Positions 44,810 through 52,966 of a DNA stretch of 64,000 bases are shown here, piece by piece; within the stretch, counting starts at the first letter, position 1; each line of letters opens with the position of its first letter. Source of the DNA: Eubacterium sp. (GTDB lineage: Bacteria; Bacillota; Clostridia; Oscillospirales; Acutalibacteraceae); the NCBI GenBank assembly GCA_017463985.1, contig JAFUEH010000009.1, positions 62,001-126,000 of the forward strand. The letters are read 5' to 3'. The notes under the pieces were generated by a model. That model was not told the origin of the DNA and did no database searches. It saw nothing but the letters and a program-made list of their open reading frames with translations. Both the position numbers and the translations under genes were made by a program.

Positions 44810-45811
44810 ATGGCATTTTTAAGCACACTTGTTTCGTTTTTCCCCCGCGCCGTTATGCAGGGCGTGCCGATTTTATACGGCGCCACCGGAGAGATCCTGA
44901 CCGAAAAATCCGGTAACCTGAACCTCGGTATCCCCGGTATCATGTACATGGGCGGCATCAGCGGCGTCATCGGCGCCTTCCTGTATGAAAATGCTGTCGG
45001 TGCCGGCAATGCGCTGCATCCGTTTTGGGCACTGTTTATTCCGCTGATCTGTACGATCATCGGCTCGCTGATCGCCGGTCTGATCTACTGCTTCCTGACC
45101 GTATCGCTCAGAGCTAACCAAAACGTAACCGGTCTGGCGCTGACGACCTTCGGCGTCGGCTTCGGTAACTTCTTCGGCGCCTCCCTGATCAAGCTGGTAG
45201 ACAGCGACGTTCCGTCTGTCGCCCTTTCCAGAACCAGCGCCTTCTTTTCCAAAAAGCTGCCGATTGCTGAGACAACCGGCGTATTCGGCAAGCTGTTTCT
45301 GTCCTACGGCTTCTTGGCTTATTTCGCCATTATCGTTGCGATTGTTGCAGCCTATTTCCTGAGCCGCACACGCGGCGGGCTGCACCTGCGCGCCGTCGGT
45401 GAAAATCCGGCCACCGCAGACGCTGCCGGCATTAATGTTAACCGTTCAAAGTACCTGGCCACCTGTATTGGCTCTGTGATTGCCGGCCTCGGCGGTCTGT
45501 ACTACGTCATGGACTATGCGAACGGCGTTTGGTCTAATGAGGGCTTTGGCGACAGAGGCTGGCTCGCGATCGCACTGGTAATCTTTGCGATTTGGCGGCC
45601 GAACCTCGGCATTTTTGCCTCCGTCATTTTCGGTGGACTGTATATTGTACATCTCTTTACCCCAGGCCTTTCGCTGAAGGCACAGGAGCTGTTCAAAATG
45701 CTGCCGTACGTCGTAACAATCATTGTACTTGTCTTCGTTTCGGCAAGAAAGAAGAAGGAAAATCAGCCGCCGGCTTCGCTGGGACTGTCCTATTTCAGAG
45801 AAGATAGATAA
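44810..45811 (+). CDS. Nucleoside ABC transporter permease 2
   Basis: 333 aa, start 1 bp after the upstream stop with GAGG upstream. Contains ATGEILTEKSGNLNLGIPGI, the hallmark of NupQ-type subunits, and about eight transmembrane segments. A Gly-Gly-rich helix pair near 225 (GSVIAGLGGLYYVMDYANGV) matches the family. Confidence 0.93.
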   Translation: MAFLSTLVSFFPRAVMQGVPILYGATGEILTEKSGNLNLGIPGIMYMGGISGVIGAFLYENAVGAGNALHPFWALFIPLICTIIGSLIAGLIYCFLTVSLRANQNVTGLALTTFGVGFGNFFGASLIKLVDSDVPSVALSRTSAFFSKKLPIAETTGVFGKLFLSYGFLAYFAIIVAIVAAYFLSRTRGGLHLRAVGENPATADAAGINVNRSKYLATCIGSVIAGLGGLYYVMDYANGVWSNEGFGDRGWLAIALVIFAIWRPNLGIFASVIFGGLYIVHLFTPGLSLKAQELFKMLPYVVTIIVLVFVSARKKKENQPPASLGLSYFREDR

Positions 45812-45822
45812 TGCAAAGCATC

Positions 45823-45843
45823 AAGGGCGGCGCGTCCGCCCTT
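45823..45843 (+). terminator. Hairpin between nup permease and hpt
   Basis: AAGGGCGG / CCGCCCTT, 8-bp stem with a 5-nt loop; weak T-tract, so read-through into hpt is likely. Confidence 0.5.
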
Positions 45844-45871
45844 CTGTTATTCCACAGGTTTGAGGTTTATT

Positions 45872-46444
45872 ATGGCTAATATCAACATTCATGAGGACGT
45901 GGAACGCATCCTCGTCACGGAAGAAGAATTAAGAGAAATCAACCGCCGTCTCGGTAAAAAGATCACCGAAGATTATAAGGATAAAAAGCTGTTCATCGTC
46001 GGTATTCTGAAAGGCTCGATCTATTTCATGACTGATTTGACGCGCAATATCGACCTGCCGCTGGAAATCGACTTTCTCGGCGTATCCAGCTACGGCAGCA
46101 GTACCCGTACCTCCGGTCAGGTCAAGATCATCAAGGACCTTGACAAGTCCATCGCCGGCTATGACGTGCTTTTGATCGAGGATATTCTCGACACCGGCAG
46201 AACGCTGTCCTACGTCAGCAATATGCTGCAGTCACGCGGCGCCAATTCGATCGCCGTCTGCACCCTGCTGGATAAGCCGGAGCGCCGTGCGCCGGACGTA
46301 ACGCTCGTGCCGGAATACGTCGGCTGCGACGTACCGAATGCGTTTGTGATCGGTTACGGACTTGACTATGACCAAAAATACCGCAACCTGCCCTACATCG
46401 GCGTAATCAAGGAGAGCGCCATCAAGCCGGAGGACCGTGATTAA
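45872..46444 (+). CDS. hpt: Hypoxanthine phosphoribosyltransferase
   Basis: 190 aa from MANINIHEDVE; GAGG is 6 nt upstream. It converts hypoxanthine (and often guanine) to the nucleotide. The PRPP loop is VLLIEDILDTGRTL, and ILKGSIYFMTDL and FVIGYGLDYDQKYRNLPYIG are family motifs. It completes a block that covers uptake of purine nucleosides and conversion of two bases. Confidence 0.96.
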   Translation: MANINIHEDVERILVTEEELREINRRLGKKITEDYKDKKLFIVGILKGSIYFMTDLTRNIDLPLEIDFLGVSSYGSSTRTSGQVKIIKDLDKSIAGYDVLLIEDILDTGRTLSYVSNMLQSRGANSIAVCTLLDKPERRAPDVTLVPEYVGCDVPNAFVIGYGLDYDQKYRNLPYIGVIKESAIKPEDRD

Positions 46445-46446
46445 TC

Positions 46447-47112
46447 TTGAAGAAGATCAAATTTCCGCGTGAGCTGAGCTTTGTGCTGGCGATGCTGGTC
46501 ATGCCCTTTGCGATCGCGCTGATGACGAAGGCGAATCTTGGCCTGTCCATGATCGCAGCGCCAACCTATATTATCAGCGAAAAGGTCCCCTTTTTGACCT
46601 ACGGCCAGACAGAATATATTTTTCAGGCGCTGGTGCTGGTCGTGATGTGCCTGACGGTCAGCAAGTTCCGTTTGACGTATCTGACCTCCTTTCTGACCGC
46701 CATCCTCTACGGCAGCATCCTCGACCTTTTTATTTGGCTGCTGTCGCCTGTCAGCATGGACGCACTGTGGCAACGGATCATTGCGTTTCTGTGCGGTATG
46801 CTGTTGACCTCGCTGGGCGTGGCGCTGTTTATGAACACCTACCTGGCGCCGTGCGCTTATGACTATTTTGTACGCACCGTGGTACAGGAAAAACAGCTCG
46901 ATCTGCGCAGGTTTAAACTCGGCTTTGATGCTGTATTTCTGCTGATCAGTACCGCGCTGACCCTGCTGTTATTCCGCCGCTTCATCGGCATCACCTGGGG
47001 TACGCTGGTGATCGTCGTGTGTAACGGCAATATCATTGCTTTCCTCAACAAGCAGATGAACCGGCACTTTGAATTTTTCGACCTGTTCCCAAAGCTCTCA
47101 AAGCATTTTTGA
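46447..47112 (+). CDS. YczE/YitT-type membrane protein
   Basis: 221 aa with about five to six hydrophobic segments (FVLAMLVMPFAIALMTKANL, IIAFLCGMLLTSLGVALFMN, WGTLVIVVCNGNIIAFL). Start is TTG, 2 bp after the hpt stop; GGAGG lies inside the end of hpt. The next ATG would remove the first membrane segment, so TTG is kept. It resembles the YczE/DUF6198 group of unknown function. Co-transcribed with hpt. Confidence 0.78.
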   Translation: MKKIKFPRELSFVLAMLVMPFAIALMTKANLGLSMIAAPTYIISEKVPFLTYGQTEYIFQALVLVVMCLTVSKFRLTYLTSFLTAILYGSILDLFIWLLSPVSMDALWQRIIAFLCGMLLTSLGVALFMNTYLAPCAYDYFVRTVVQEKQLDLRRFKLGFDAVFLLISTALTLLLFRRFIGITWGTLVIVVCNGNIIAFLNKQMNRHFEFFDLFPKLSKHF

Positions 47113-47116
47113 AAAA

Positions 47117-47157
47117 CCGCCGCAACCGGCTGAGTGCCGCGCGGCGGCCTTCTCTTT
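47117..47157 (+). terminator. Terminator after the YczE-like gene
   Basis: CCGCCGC / GCGGCGG stem followed by TTCTCTTTT. Confidence 0.7.
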
Positions 47158-47188
47158 TAATTCATTTTGATATTTATCAAAATAGTTA

Positions 47189-47217
47189 TTGACTTTTTAC
47201 TGTGATTGATATACAAT
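47189..47217 (+). promoter_or_regulatory. Promoter of the ArsR/DUF2087 operon
   Basis: TTGACT (47189-47194), 17-bp spacer, TACAAT (47212-47217). Confidence 0.7.
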
Positions 47218-47244
47218 TACATCAAACCGTATAAGGAGGAATTC

Positions 47245-47613
47245 ATGATGACAAAAATCGAAAAAGCAACGGCTTTCCTGGATGAAAAGCTGGCCGCCTC
47301 AAAAGAGACGGAGGAACGCCTGCGTGCAGAGGGCAGAGAGGACGAAGCGGTACTGGAAAAGATCAGCGGCAATATCTACGGTATTTTCAGAACCGTGCTG
47401 CTGACAGCCAAAAAGGCGAAGCACACCGAGGAAGACCAGCTCACCTTTATTAAGAGCAACCTGTCGAACATTCCGCGTGGCTGGAAGATCGCGCTGGAAC
47501 AGGCGCAAAAGGCCGGCGACGCCGTCAGAGAAAAGCACGAGCAAGTCAAGCTGGAAGCACTGACCGCGATCGAAAAGCGTTTTGCGGAGATCTGGGAGGA
47601 CAACCATGACTGA
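47245..47613 (+). CDS. Small helical protein of unknown function
   Basis: 122 aa from MMTKIEKATAF; AAGGAGG is 5 nt upstream. It is highly charged and predicted helical throughout (TEERLRAEGREDEAVLEKIS, KIALEQAQKAGDAVREKHEQ), with no membrane segment or motif I can name. It overlaps the ArsR-like gene by 8 bp, so it may be a partner or co-regulator of that protein. Confidence 0.8.
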   Translation: MMTKIEKATAFLDEKLAASKETEERLRAEGREDEAVLEKISGNIYGIFRTVLLTAKKAKHTEEDQLTFIKSNLSNIPRGWKIALEQAQKAGDAVREKHEQVKLEALTAIEKRFAEIWEDNHD

Positions 47614-48166
47614 AATGGAGGCCATCGCGCTGTTTAAATGCCTGGCAGACCGTTCGCGGCTGCAGATCGTCAAATCACTGGCACGCGAGGATACGTATGT
47701 AGAGCTGTTGGCGGAGCGGCTGGGGCTCACGCCTTCCACCGTTTCCTTCCATCTGAAAAAGCTGGCGCAGCTCGGTGCTGTTACCGCCTACAAAGCGCAG
47801 TATTATACGATGTATTCCCTTTGCAGCGACATCTTCGACGTATCACTGCTGGAGATCCTGCACGAGGAATCGGACGACGCTCAGCTGCAAGCCGAGCGCG
47901 AGCAGGCCTACCGCAGCAAAGTGCTCGAGGCTTTCTTTGAATTCGGCAAGCTCAAGGCGATTCCTGCGCAGCGCAAAAAAGAGCGCATTATTTTAGAAGA
48001 AATCGCCAAGTCTTTCGCGCCGGAAAGGGATTATACCGAGCGCGAGGTCAACCTCATCATTGCGGATTTTTACGACGACTTCTGCACCCTGCGCCGCGAC
48101 ATGATTGCGGAAGGCCTGATGACGCGACGTAACGGCATCTACCGCCGCACGGAGGCAGTGTCCTGA
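47606..48166 (+). CDS. ArsR-family regulator with DUF2087 domain
   Basis: 186 aa. N-terminal winged HTH (ALFKCLADRSRLQIVKSLAR, LGLTPSTVSFHLKKLAQLGA) is followed by a DUF2087 domain (about 125-180: IPAQRKKERIILEEIAKSF, YTEREVNLIIADFYDDFCTL). The usual metal-binding Cys pair of ArsR (ELCVCDL) is absent, so metal sensing is unlikely. GGGAGGA lies 8 nt before the ATG; the start overlaps the upstream gene by 8 bp. Probably autoregulatory. Confidence 0.9.
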   Translation: MTEMEAIALFKCLADRSRLQIVKSLAREDTYVELLAERLGLTPSTVSFHLKKLAQLGAVTAYKAQYYTMYSLCSDIFDVSLLEILHEESDDAQLQAEREQAYRSKVLEAFFEFGKLKAIPAQRKKERIILEEIAKSFAPERDYTEREVNLIIADFYDDFCTLRRDMIAEGLMTRRNGIYRRTEAVS

Positions 48167-48174
48167 AACGCAAC

Positions 48175-48212
48175 AAAAGCATACCGCCAATTTAAATAAG
48201 CGGTATGCTTTT
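48175..48212 (+). terminator. Terminator of the ArsR operon
   Basis: AAAAGCATACCGC / GCGGTATGCTTTT, 13-bp perfect stem. Confidence 0.85.
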
Positions 48213-48311
48213 ATATCTAATTATTAAATATTTGATAAATCTTTTCCAAACCGGTTGCAAAAAACTGCCTGTCCGTGTAAGGTAAAAGTAATACGGCAAC
48301 AGGAGGCGCTT

Positions 48312-48857
48312 ATGAAAAAACAGCTGGCAAATATTATTTCATCCTCGCGCATTGCAGCAGCGATCGCGTTATACTTTTTTTCAACCGTCACGGCACCCTT
48401 CTTAGTGCTGTATGCCTTTTGCGGCCTGACCGACGCCATCGACGGTCCGGTTGCCCGAAAAACGAACAGCACCAGCGAGCTGGGCGCTACACTGGATACC
48501 ATCGGTGACGTGGCTACGTATGTGGCGATCGCCAAGATCCTGATTGCCGCACACCTGGTACCGCTGTGGGTGCTGCTTTGGTTCATCGGCAGCGCTGTCG
48601 CTATTATTGCATCCGGCTTTGTCGCCCACAAGCGCTTTGGAAAGTTTTATATCGTTCATTCCCTGTTTGGCAAAATTATGGGCGTCTTTGCCTTTACGCT
48701 GCCCTTTGCCTTTTATTTCAATCTGCTGGTATATTGCTACTGTGCACTCTGCACCTCAGCCAGCATTTCTGCACTGGAATCGAATATCATCCAGCTGAAG
48801 CTCAAGGAATACGACCCGCACGTCATGGCCCTGTGGCAGCTGAAAAAGCATAAATAA
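48312..48857 (+). CDS. CDP-alcohol phosphatidyltransferase
   Basis: 181 aa from MKKQLANIISSS; GGAGG is 6 nt upstream. The family motif DG(x2)AR(x8)G(x3)D(x3)D is complete in DGPVARKTNS...GATLDTIGD. Six hydrophobic segments follow the family plan. The acceptor (glycerol-3-phosphate, serine, inositol or another alcohol) cannot be read from the motif; with these N-terminal residues a PgsA-like enzyme is plausible. Confidence 0.92.
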   Translation: MKKQLANIISSSRIAAAIALYFFSTVTAPFLVLYAFCGLTDAIDGPVARKTNSTSELGATLDTIGDVATYVAIAKILIAAHLVPLWVLLWFIGSAVAIIASGFVAHKRFGKFYIVHSLFGKIMGVFAFTLPFAFYFNLLVYCYCALCTSASISALESNIIQLKLKEYDPHVMALWQLKKHK

Positions 48858-48872
48858 AATAAGAAAAAATAC

Positions 48873-48906
48873 GGCGGCAGCCCTTTTCGGGGTTGCCGCC
48901 TTGTTT
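48873..48906. terminator. Terminator between the CDP-alcohol transferase gene and hypB
   Basis: GGCGGCA-GCCC / GGGG-TTGCCGCC stem followed by TTGTTTT; the genes are convergent. Confidence 0.75.
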
Positions 48907-48909
48907 TAT

Positions 48910-49578
48910 TTATGCGTTCCACGTGTCGATCTGATTGCGCAACCAGTCGCACCAAGCGTCAACGCCTTCGCCGGTCCTGGCCGAGATAAAGAAGATGGCT
49001 GCATTGGGGTTGAGCTTTTTAATACGCGCCACCACCGCGTCGTCATCAAATTCAAACACAGACTTCGTGTCGATCTTATTAATCAAAACCGCGTCACAGA
49101 TCGAGAACATCAACGGGTATTTCAGCGGCTTGTCGTCGCCCTCAGGCACCGAAAGGATCATCGCATTCTTGCTGGCGCCGGTATCAAACTCCGCCGGACA
49201 AACCAAATTGCCGACGTTTTCCAGCACAACAAAATCAAACGCGTCAGCGTCGATGTTGTCCAGACCCTGCTTCGTCATACCGGCATCCAGATGACACATG
49301 CCGCCGGTATGGAGCTGAATGGACTGCACGCCGGTCGCGGCAATCGTTTTTGCGTCGACGTCAGAATCAATATCGGCCTCCATCACGCCGATTTTATATT
49401 CGTCCTTCAGGCGTGCAATCGTCGCCTTAAGCGTCGTGGTCTTGCCGCTGCCCGGAGAGGACATCAGGTTCAGCAAAAAGGTTTTGTCCTTTTTCAGCTG
49501 TTCGCGGAGCTTATCTGCTTCCCTGTCATTATTTTCAAATACCGATTTTTTGATTTCAATTACCTTATAATCACTCAT
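48910..49578 (-). CDS. hypB: HypB-like nickel-insertion GTPase
   Basis: 222 aa. P-loop SSPGSGKTT (40-48), metal-site region HTGGMCHLDAGM, ENVGNLVCPAEFDTG and INKIDTK are HypB motifs. HypB helps place nickel into [NiFe]-hydrogenase. The His-rich nickel-storage N-terminus of some HypB is missing, as in short forms. No hypA, other hyp genes or hydrogenase lie in this window, so it is isolated or the target is elsewhere; UreG is less likely from the CHLDA motif. AAAGGG lies about 9 nt before the ATG. Confidence 0.9.
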   Translation of the reverse strand: MSDYKVIEIKKSVFENNDREADKLREQLKKDKTFLLNLMSSPGSGKTTTLKATIARLKDEYKIGVMEADIDSDVDAKTIAATGVQSIQLHTGGMCHLDAGMTKQGLDNIDADAFDFVVLENVGNLVCPAEFDTGASKNAMILSVPEGDDKPLKYPLMFSICDAVLINKIDTKSVFEFDDDAVVARIKKLNPNAAIFFISARTGEGVDAWCDWLRNQIDTWNA

Positions 49579-49611
49579 CTTTTTCCCTTTCTTACGGTGA
49601 GATTTATCCTT

Positions 49612-49640
49612 ATTGTATGCTTTACACGCCGTTCTGTCAA
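49612..49640 (-). promoter_or_regulatory. hypB promoter
   Basis: On the minus strand, TTGACA (49635-49640), 17-bp spacer, TACAAT (49612-49617). Confidence 0.75.
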
Positions 49641-49705
49641 GCCCCCGAAGGGGATATCCGCCGCAATATTTTTAAAAATTTTTCTTACGAAAAAAAGCGA
49701 ATTAT

Positions 49706-49713
49706 GCTATAAT
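49706..49713 (+). promoter_or_regulatory. Extended -10 of the carD-like gene
   Basis: TGC-TATAAT at 49705-49713 with only a poor -35 (TTACGA, 49685-49690). Transcription would start about 10 nt before the ATG. Confidence 0.55.
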
Positions 49714-49729
49714 TAATTTGGTGATAACA

Positions 49730-50233
49730 ATGCAAAACAAGCAATTGTCAATAGGCGATCTGGTGGTTTACTCCACCAAGGGGATCTGCAGGGTAACAGA
49801 GGTTGTACAGAAAATCTTTGACCGAGAGGTAAGGGATTATTACGTTCTGTCACCCATCTATGACAACCGTTCTACCTACTTTATTCCGGTGGATTACGAC
49901 AGCGACAAGGTTCATATCAAGGACGCACTGCAGCCGGACGAAGCGAAAGCGCTGCTGCAATTTGCCAAAACGGCAAAGCCGCTGGACTGGATCGCTAACC
50001 CGAATGAGCGCCGCCAGCAGTTTGACCGCGTCTATAAGGCGGAACCGCGCCGGGAAAAGATCAAGCTGATCAAGGCGTTGAAAGCGCACGAACGGCAGCA
50101 AAAGGCGCACGGTAAACAGCTATATGCCGCCGACTCGCGTATCTTATCCGGCTGTGAAGCCCTCATCGTTGACGAGCTGGCACACGTACTGAACCTGCCG
50201 CAGGCGGATATCCTCCCCTATTTAGAACCTTAA
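49730..50233 (+). CDS. CarD/CdnL-family transcription factor
   Basis: 167 aa from MQNKQLSIGDLVVYSTKG. The N-terminal RNA-polymerase-interacting domain (about 6-60) has the family pattern GDLVVYSTKGICRVTEV...YYVLSPIYDNRSTYFIPVD. The helical C-terminal part (about 75-165) would contact the upstream fork of the promoter DNA. CarD-type factors bind RNA polymerase beta and stabilise open complexes. The same fold is the RNA-polymerase-interaction domain of Mfd encoded at 23768-27214. The leader is very short and the ribosome site (GGTGAT) weak. Confidence 0.92.
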   Translation: MQNKQLSIGDLVVYSTKGICRVTEVVQKIFDREVRDYYVLSPIYDNRSTYFIPVDYDSDKVHIKDALQPDEAKALLQFAKTAKPLDWIANPNERRQQFDRVYKAEPRREKIKLIKALKAHERQQKAHGKQLYAADSRILSGCEALIVDELAHVLNLPQADILPYLEP

Positions 50234-50317
50234 GCATTGGAGATGCGAACCGGACAGCCTAAAATCGCTGAAAATGGCATAAGTGCACATTTTTCTTCTG
50301 GACATACCGTAAAACAG

Positions 50318-50350
50318 AGGCAGCCTCACTATTTTTGTGAGGCTGCCTTT
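50318..50350. terminator. Bidirectional terminator between the carD-like gene and birA
   Basis: AGGCAGCCTCAC / GTGAGGCTGCCT, 12-bp perfect stem with a T-rich loop. The birA stop codon lies in the loop. Confidence 0.88.
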
Positions 50351-51087
50351 CTGACAGAAATTTCACCGCTGCGCAGCACCGCAAACGAACCGTCCCCGTG
50401 CAGCACTGTCAGTCCGCCGGAGGCGTCGATGTCCACCGCCAGCGCCGTGCGCTGCTCACCGCTATGAACATACACAATTTCTTCACCCAAGAGCAGCGAA
50501 CGCGCGCGGTATTCCTCTGCAAAATCGGCAAAGCGCCTCGACAACAGCTCGCTTAGCGCGTTGGAGACCGCTGCTACCAACTGCTCACGGCCAACCGCCA
50601 CGTCAAGCGCACCGCCGTTTTCTACTGTCGACGGGAAGTCGGCAGTGCTGATATTGATCCCGATACCGATCACCACGGCGTCTGCATTGGCAGACCGGCT
50701 GCTGCGCACCGCCTCCGCCAAAATACCGGCCACCTTTTTACCGTTCAGGTAAATATCGTTTACCCATTTGATTTTCGGCTTTAGCGGCGTCAGCTGCTCG
50801 ATCGCGCGGCAAACCGCTACTGCCACCGCCGTCGTGACCGATACCTCGCTATCCGCCGGCTGATAAGGCAGCACGAGCGAAAAGTACACGCCGGTGTCCG
50901 CCGGCGAATAAAAGCGTTTTCCCTGACGTCCGCGGCCAGCCGTCTGTTCGTCCGCCGCCAGCAGCAGTACGCCGCTCATTCCCTGTGCCAGCAGGCGCTT
51001 CGCCTCGTTGTTGGTGGAGTCGACGGTGGGATAGGTAAATACCGTCGCCGGAAACCGGATTAAATTTTGAAGCAGCTGCTTATCCAT
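50329..51087 (-). CDS. birA: Biotin--[acetyl-CoA-carboxylase] ligase, monofunctional
   Basis: 252 aa from MDKQLLQNL. It attaches biotin to carboxylase carrier proteins. Catalytic motifs: TAGRGRQGKRFYSP (biotinyl-AMP loop), KIKWVNDIYLNGKKVAGILAE, and GIGINIS; the C-terminal SH3-like cap is present. The N-terminal DNA-binding domain of bifunctional BirA is missing, so it does not repress biotin genes. AGGA lies 7 nt before the ATG. Last of the minus-strand run from mrp, after a hairpin. Confidence 0.94.
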   Translation of the reverse strand: MDKQLLQNLIRFPATVFTYPTVDSTNNEAKRLLAQGMSGVLLLAADEQTAGRGRQGKRFYSPADTGVYFSLVLPYQPADSEVSVTTAVAVAVCRAIEQLTPLKPKIKWVNDIYLNGKKVAGILAEAVRSSRSANADAVVIGIGINISTADFPSTVENGGALDVAVGREQLVAAVSNALSELLSRRFADFAEEYRARSLLLGEEIVYVHSGEQRTALAVDIDASGGLTVLHGDGSFAVLRSGEISVRKAASQK

Positions 51088-51114
51088 GTTTAGTCCTACA
51101 ACCATCTATAACCA

Positions 51115-51137
51115 AAAAGGAGCCGATGGCTCCTTTT
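51115..51137 (-). terminator. Terminator after the 51136 gene
   Basis: AAAAGGAGCC / GGCTCCTTTT, 10-bp stem with a 3-nt loop and a T-tract; the stop codon of the gene lies at its edge. Confidence 0.8.
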
Positions 51138-52413
51138 ATTTTGTGCCGAAGTTAATTTCGATCGTTTCAATTTCGTCCTTGGCGTACGTCCTGTCAAAGG
51201 TGATCGTCAGGGTGTCGCCGCTTTCGTTCAGCTCACACGTGTAAGCAATATCATACGGCGTTCCCTCCGTGTTCTCATTGATCACCACAGAATACTGCGC
51301 ACTGTTCGCCACCTGCTCAGAAAAACGGCAGCCGGCCTTCGCTTTCAGCACCACGCCCGATTCCGTCAGCGTAATAACAGACACGCCGCCGAGATCGCCC
51401 AGCTCATCGGTAACATCAACGGTCTGCGTGAGCGTCTGCTCGTCCAGCTTCATGTTGTGCTTGATCCATTTCATCTCCGCTACCGGTGCAGCCGACGTCA
51501 GATTTTCCGTATACGACCACGCCGCCGCGGCCGTCATCTGCGGCTCCGCAACAAGATAGGCGCTGTTGGGAGTAAACTGAATGCTTTTTGCGGCGATGGT
51601 ATACTCTGTATTCGAGACCAGCGCAATGTCGAAGGACAGTGTGCCGGCCTGCTGAATTTCCGTGGTGCCGTCATAAGAAACGTCTACGTCAATATCCACG
51701 CTGATTGTGCCGTCGTCGGCCACAGAGTAGATACCGCGACCTCTGTCCCACATTGCGACGGTAAGATACTGTCCGTTTTCATCCTGCAGCGCGCGGAAAT
51801 AGCCCGTGTGCGCGTCGATCGCAATACCGGTGGCTTCGTCTAGCCGCAGGACGTTGCCCTTGCTGTTCGCGACCATCGCCAGCTGTACGATTTTTTTGCA
51901 GTTATTCAGCTGTCCGAGCGCGGCAAGGATATTTTTCTCTACCAAGCTACGCCAAGCGGCCTCGTTGAGCACCGCAACCTCAAAGCCATTCTCGCTCTCC
52001 GGCGCGCGATTGACCACATAGACCGTATAGATATAGCTGTTGCTCATCTCGTCGTAGTTGGCTACGCCCTTAATAATCAGCTCATCCTCTGCGTCGTCGT
52101 CAATATTCGCCAGCACCATCTGCGGCGGTTCCAGGTCGATGTCCTGGCTCCAGCCGGAAAACTCGTAGCGTTTTCCCTGATACTCCAGTATTATCAGGTC
52201 GCCGCTTTTGTACAGAATATAGTCGCCTTCACGCCCGAGCGTGCTAAGCGCGGCGTATTTTTCTGTCACCGGCGGTTTGCTGACAGTCGTCAGCTGATAC
52301 TGACTGTCACCGCCAAGAAAGGCCGGTCGGTTACCGGTCGTATAATAATACATCCCCAGCACCGTCAGCGCCGCCAGCACCAGCACTAATAGAATTTTTA
52401 AAAAATACTTCAT
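51136..52413 (-). CDS. Membrane-anchored extracytoplasmic protein of unknown function
   Basis: 425 aa. One N-terminal transmembrane helix (KILLVLVLAALTVLGMYYYT) anchors a large outside domain. The stretch QMVLANIDDDAEDELIIKG resembles calcium-binding FG-GAP repeats, like DLDNDGTEDLILAY of the first gene in the window. Otherwise mostly beta, with no Cys and no recognised catalytic motif. No clear ribosome site precedes the ATG. It lies 35 bp after comEB and is likely in the same transcript. Confidence 0.75.
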   Translation of the reverse strand: MKYFLKILLVLVLAALTVLGMYYYTTGNRPAFLGGDSQYQLTTVSKPPVTEKYAALSTLGREGDYILYKSGDLIILEYQGKRYEFSGWSQDIDLEPPQMVLANIDDDAEDELIIKGVANYDEMSNSYIYTVYVVNRAPESENGFEVAVLNEAAWRSLVEKNILAALGQLNNCKKIVQLAMVANSKGNVLRLDEATGIAIDAHTGYFRALQDENGQYLTVAMWDRGRGIYSVADDGTISVDIDVDVSYDGTTEIQQAGTLSFDIALVSNTEYTIAAKSIQFTPNSAYLVAEPQMTAAAAWSYTENLTSAAPVAEMKWIKHNMKLDEQTLTQTVDVTDELGDLGGVSVITLTESGVVLKAKAGCRFSEQVANSAQYSVVINENTEGTPYDIAYTCELNESGDTLTITFDRTYAKDEIETIEINFGTK

Positions 52414-52448
52414 GGCTCGTCACTTGTCCCAAAGGGCGCAGTTCTTAT

Positions 52449-52946
52449 TTATACCTTGTCCTCGTCAAAGGAAACCGTAATCGTTTTGTCGCTATGGAAA
52501 TGGGTCAGCTTCACACCGGCTGCTGCAAACATTTTTTTGCTGGCGAGCGTGGAGGGCGTGTTGCCGTATTTATCGGATATGTAAATGACCTCTTTGATAC
52601 CGCTTTGAATGATCGCCTTCGCGCATTCATTGCACGGGAACAGCGCTACGAAGATCCTGGCGCCGCGGAGATCCTGTCCGCCGGCGTTCAGGATGGCGTT
52701 CAGCTCCGCATGGCACACAAAGGGATATTTTGTATCGTTCGCCTCGTCAGCGCTGCGCTCCCACGGAAAATCATCGTCGCTGCAGCCGCGCGGGAAGCCG
52801 TTATAGCCCACAGCCATAATTTTATTTTCATTGGATACAATACAGGCGCCCACCTGCGTGCTCGGGTCTTTGCTGCGCATCGACGACAGCAGCGAAACAC
52901 CCATAAAATATTCATCCCAGCTGATATAATCCTCGCGCTTTGGCAT
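52449..52946 (-). CDS. comEB: dCMP deaminase (ComEB type)
   Basis: 165 aa. It deaminates dCMP to dUMP, the precursor of dTMP. Zinc motifs: CHAELNAI (HAE) and PCNECAKAI (PCxxC). SKDPSTQVGACIV and NGFPRGC are typical of the family. AGGAG lies about 6 nt before the ATG. It starts 20 bp after mrp. Confidence 0.95.
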   Translation of the reverse strand: MPKREDYISWDEYFMGVSLLSSMRSKDPSTQVGACIVSNENKIMAVGYNGFPRGCSDDDFPWERSADEANDTKYPFVCHAELNAILNAGGQDLRGARIFVALFPCNECAKAIIQSGIKEVIYISDKYGNTPSTLASKKMFAAAGVKLTHFHSDKTITVSFDEDKV

Positions 52947-52966
52947 ATTCGCTTCTCCTTTATCCG

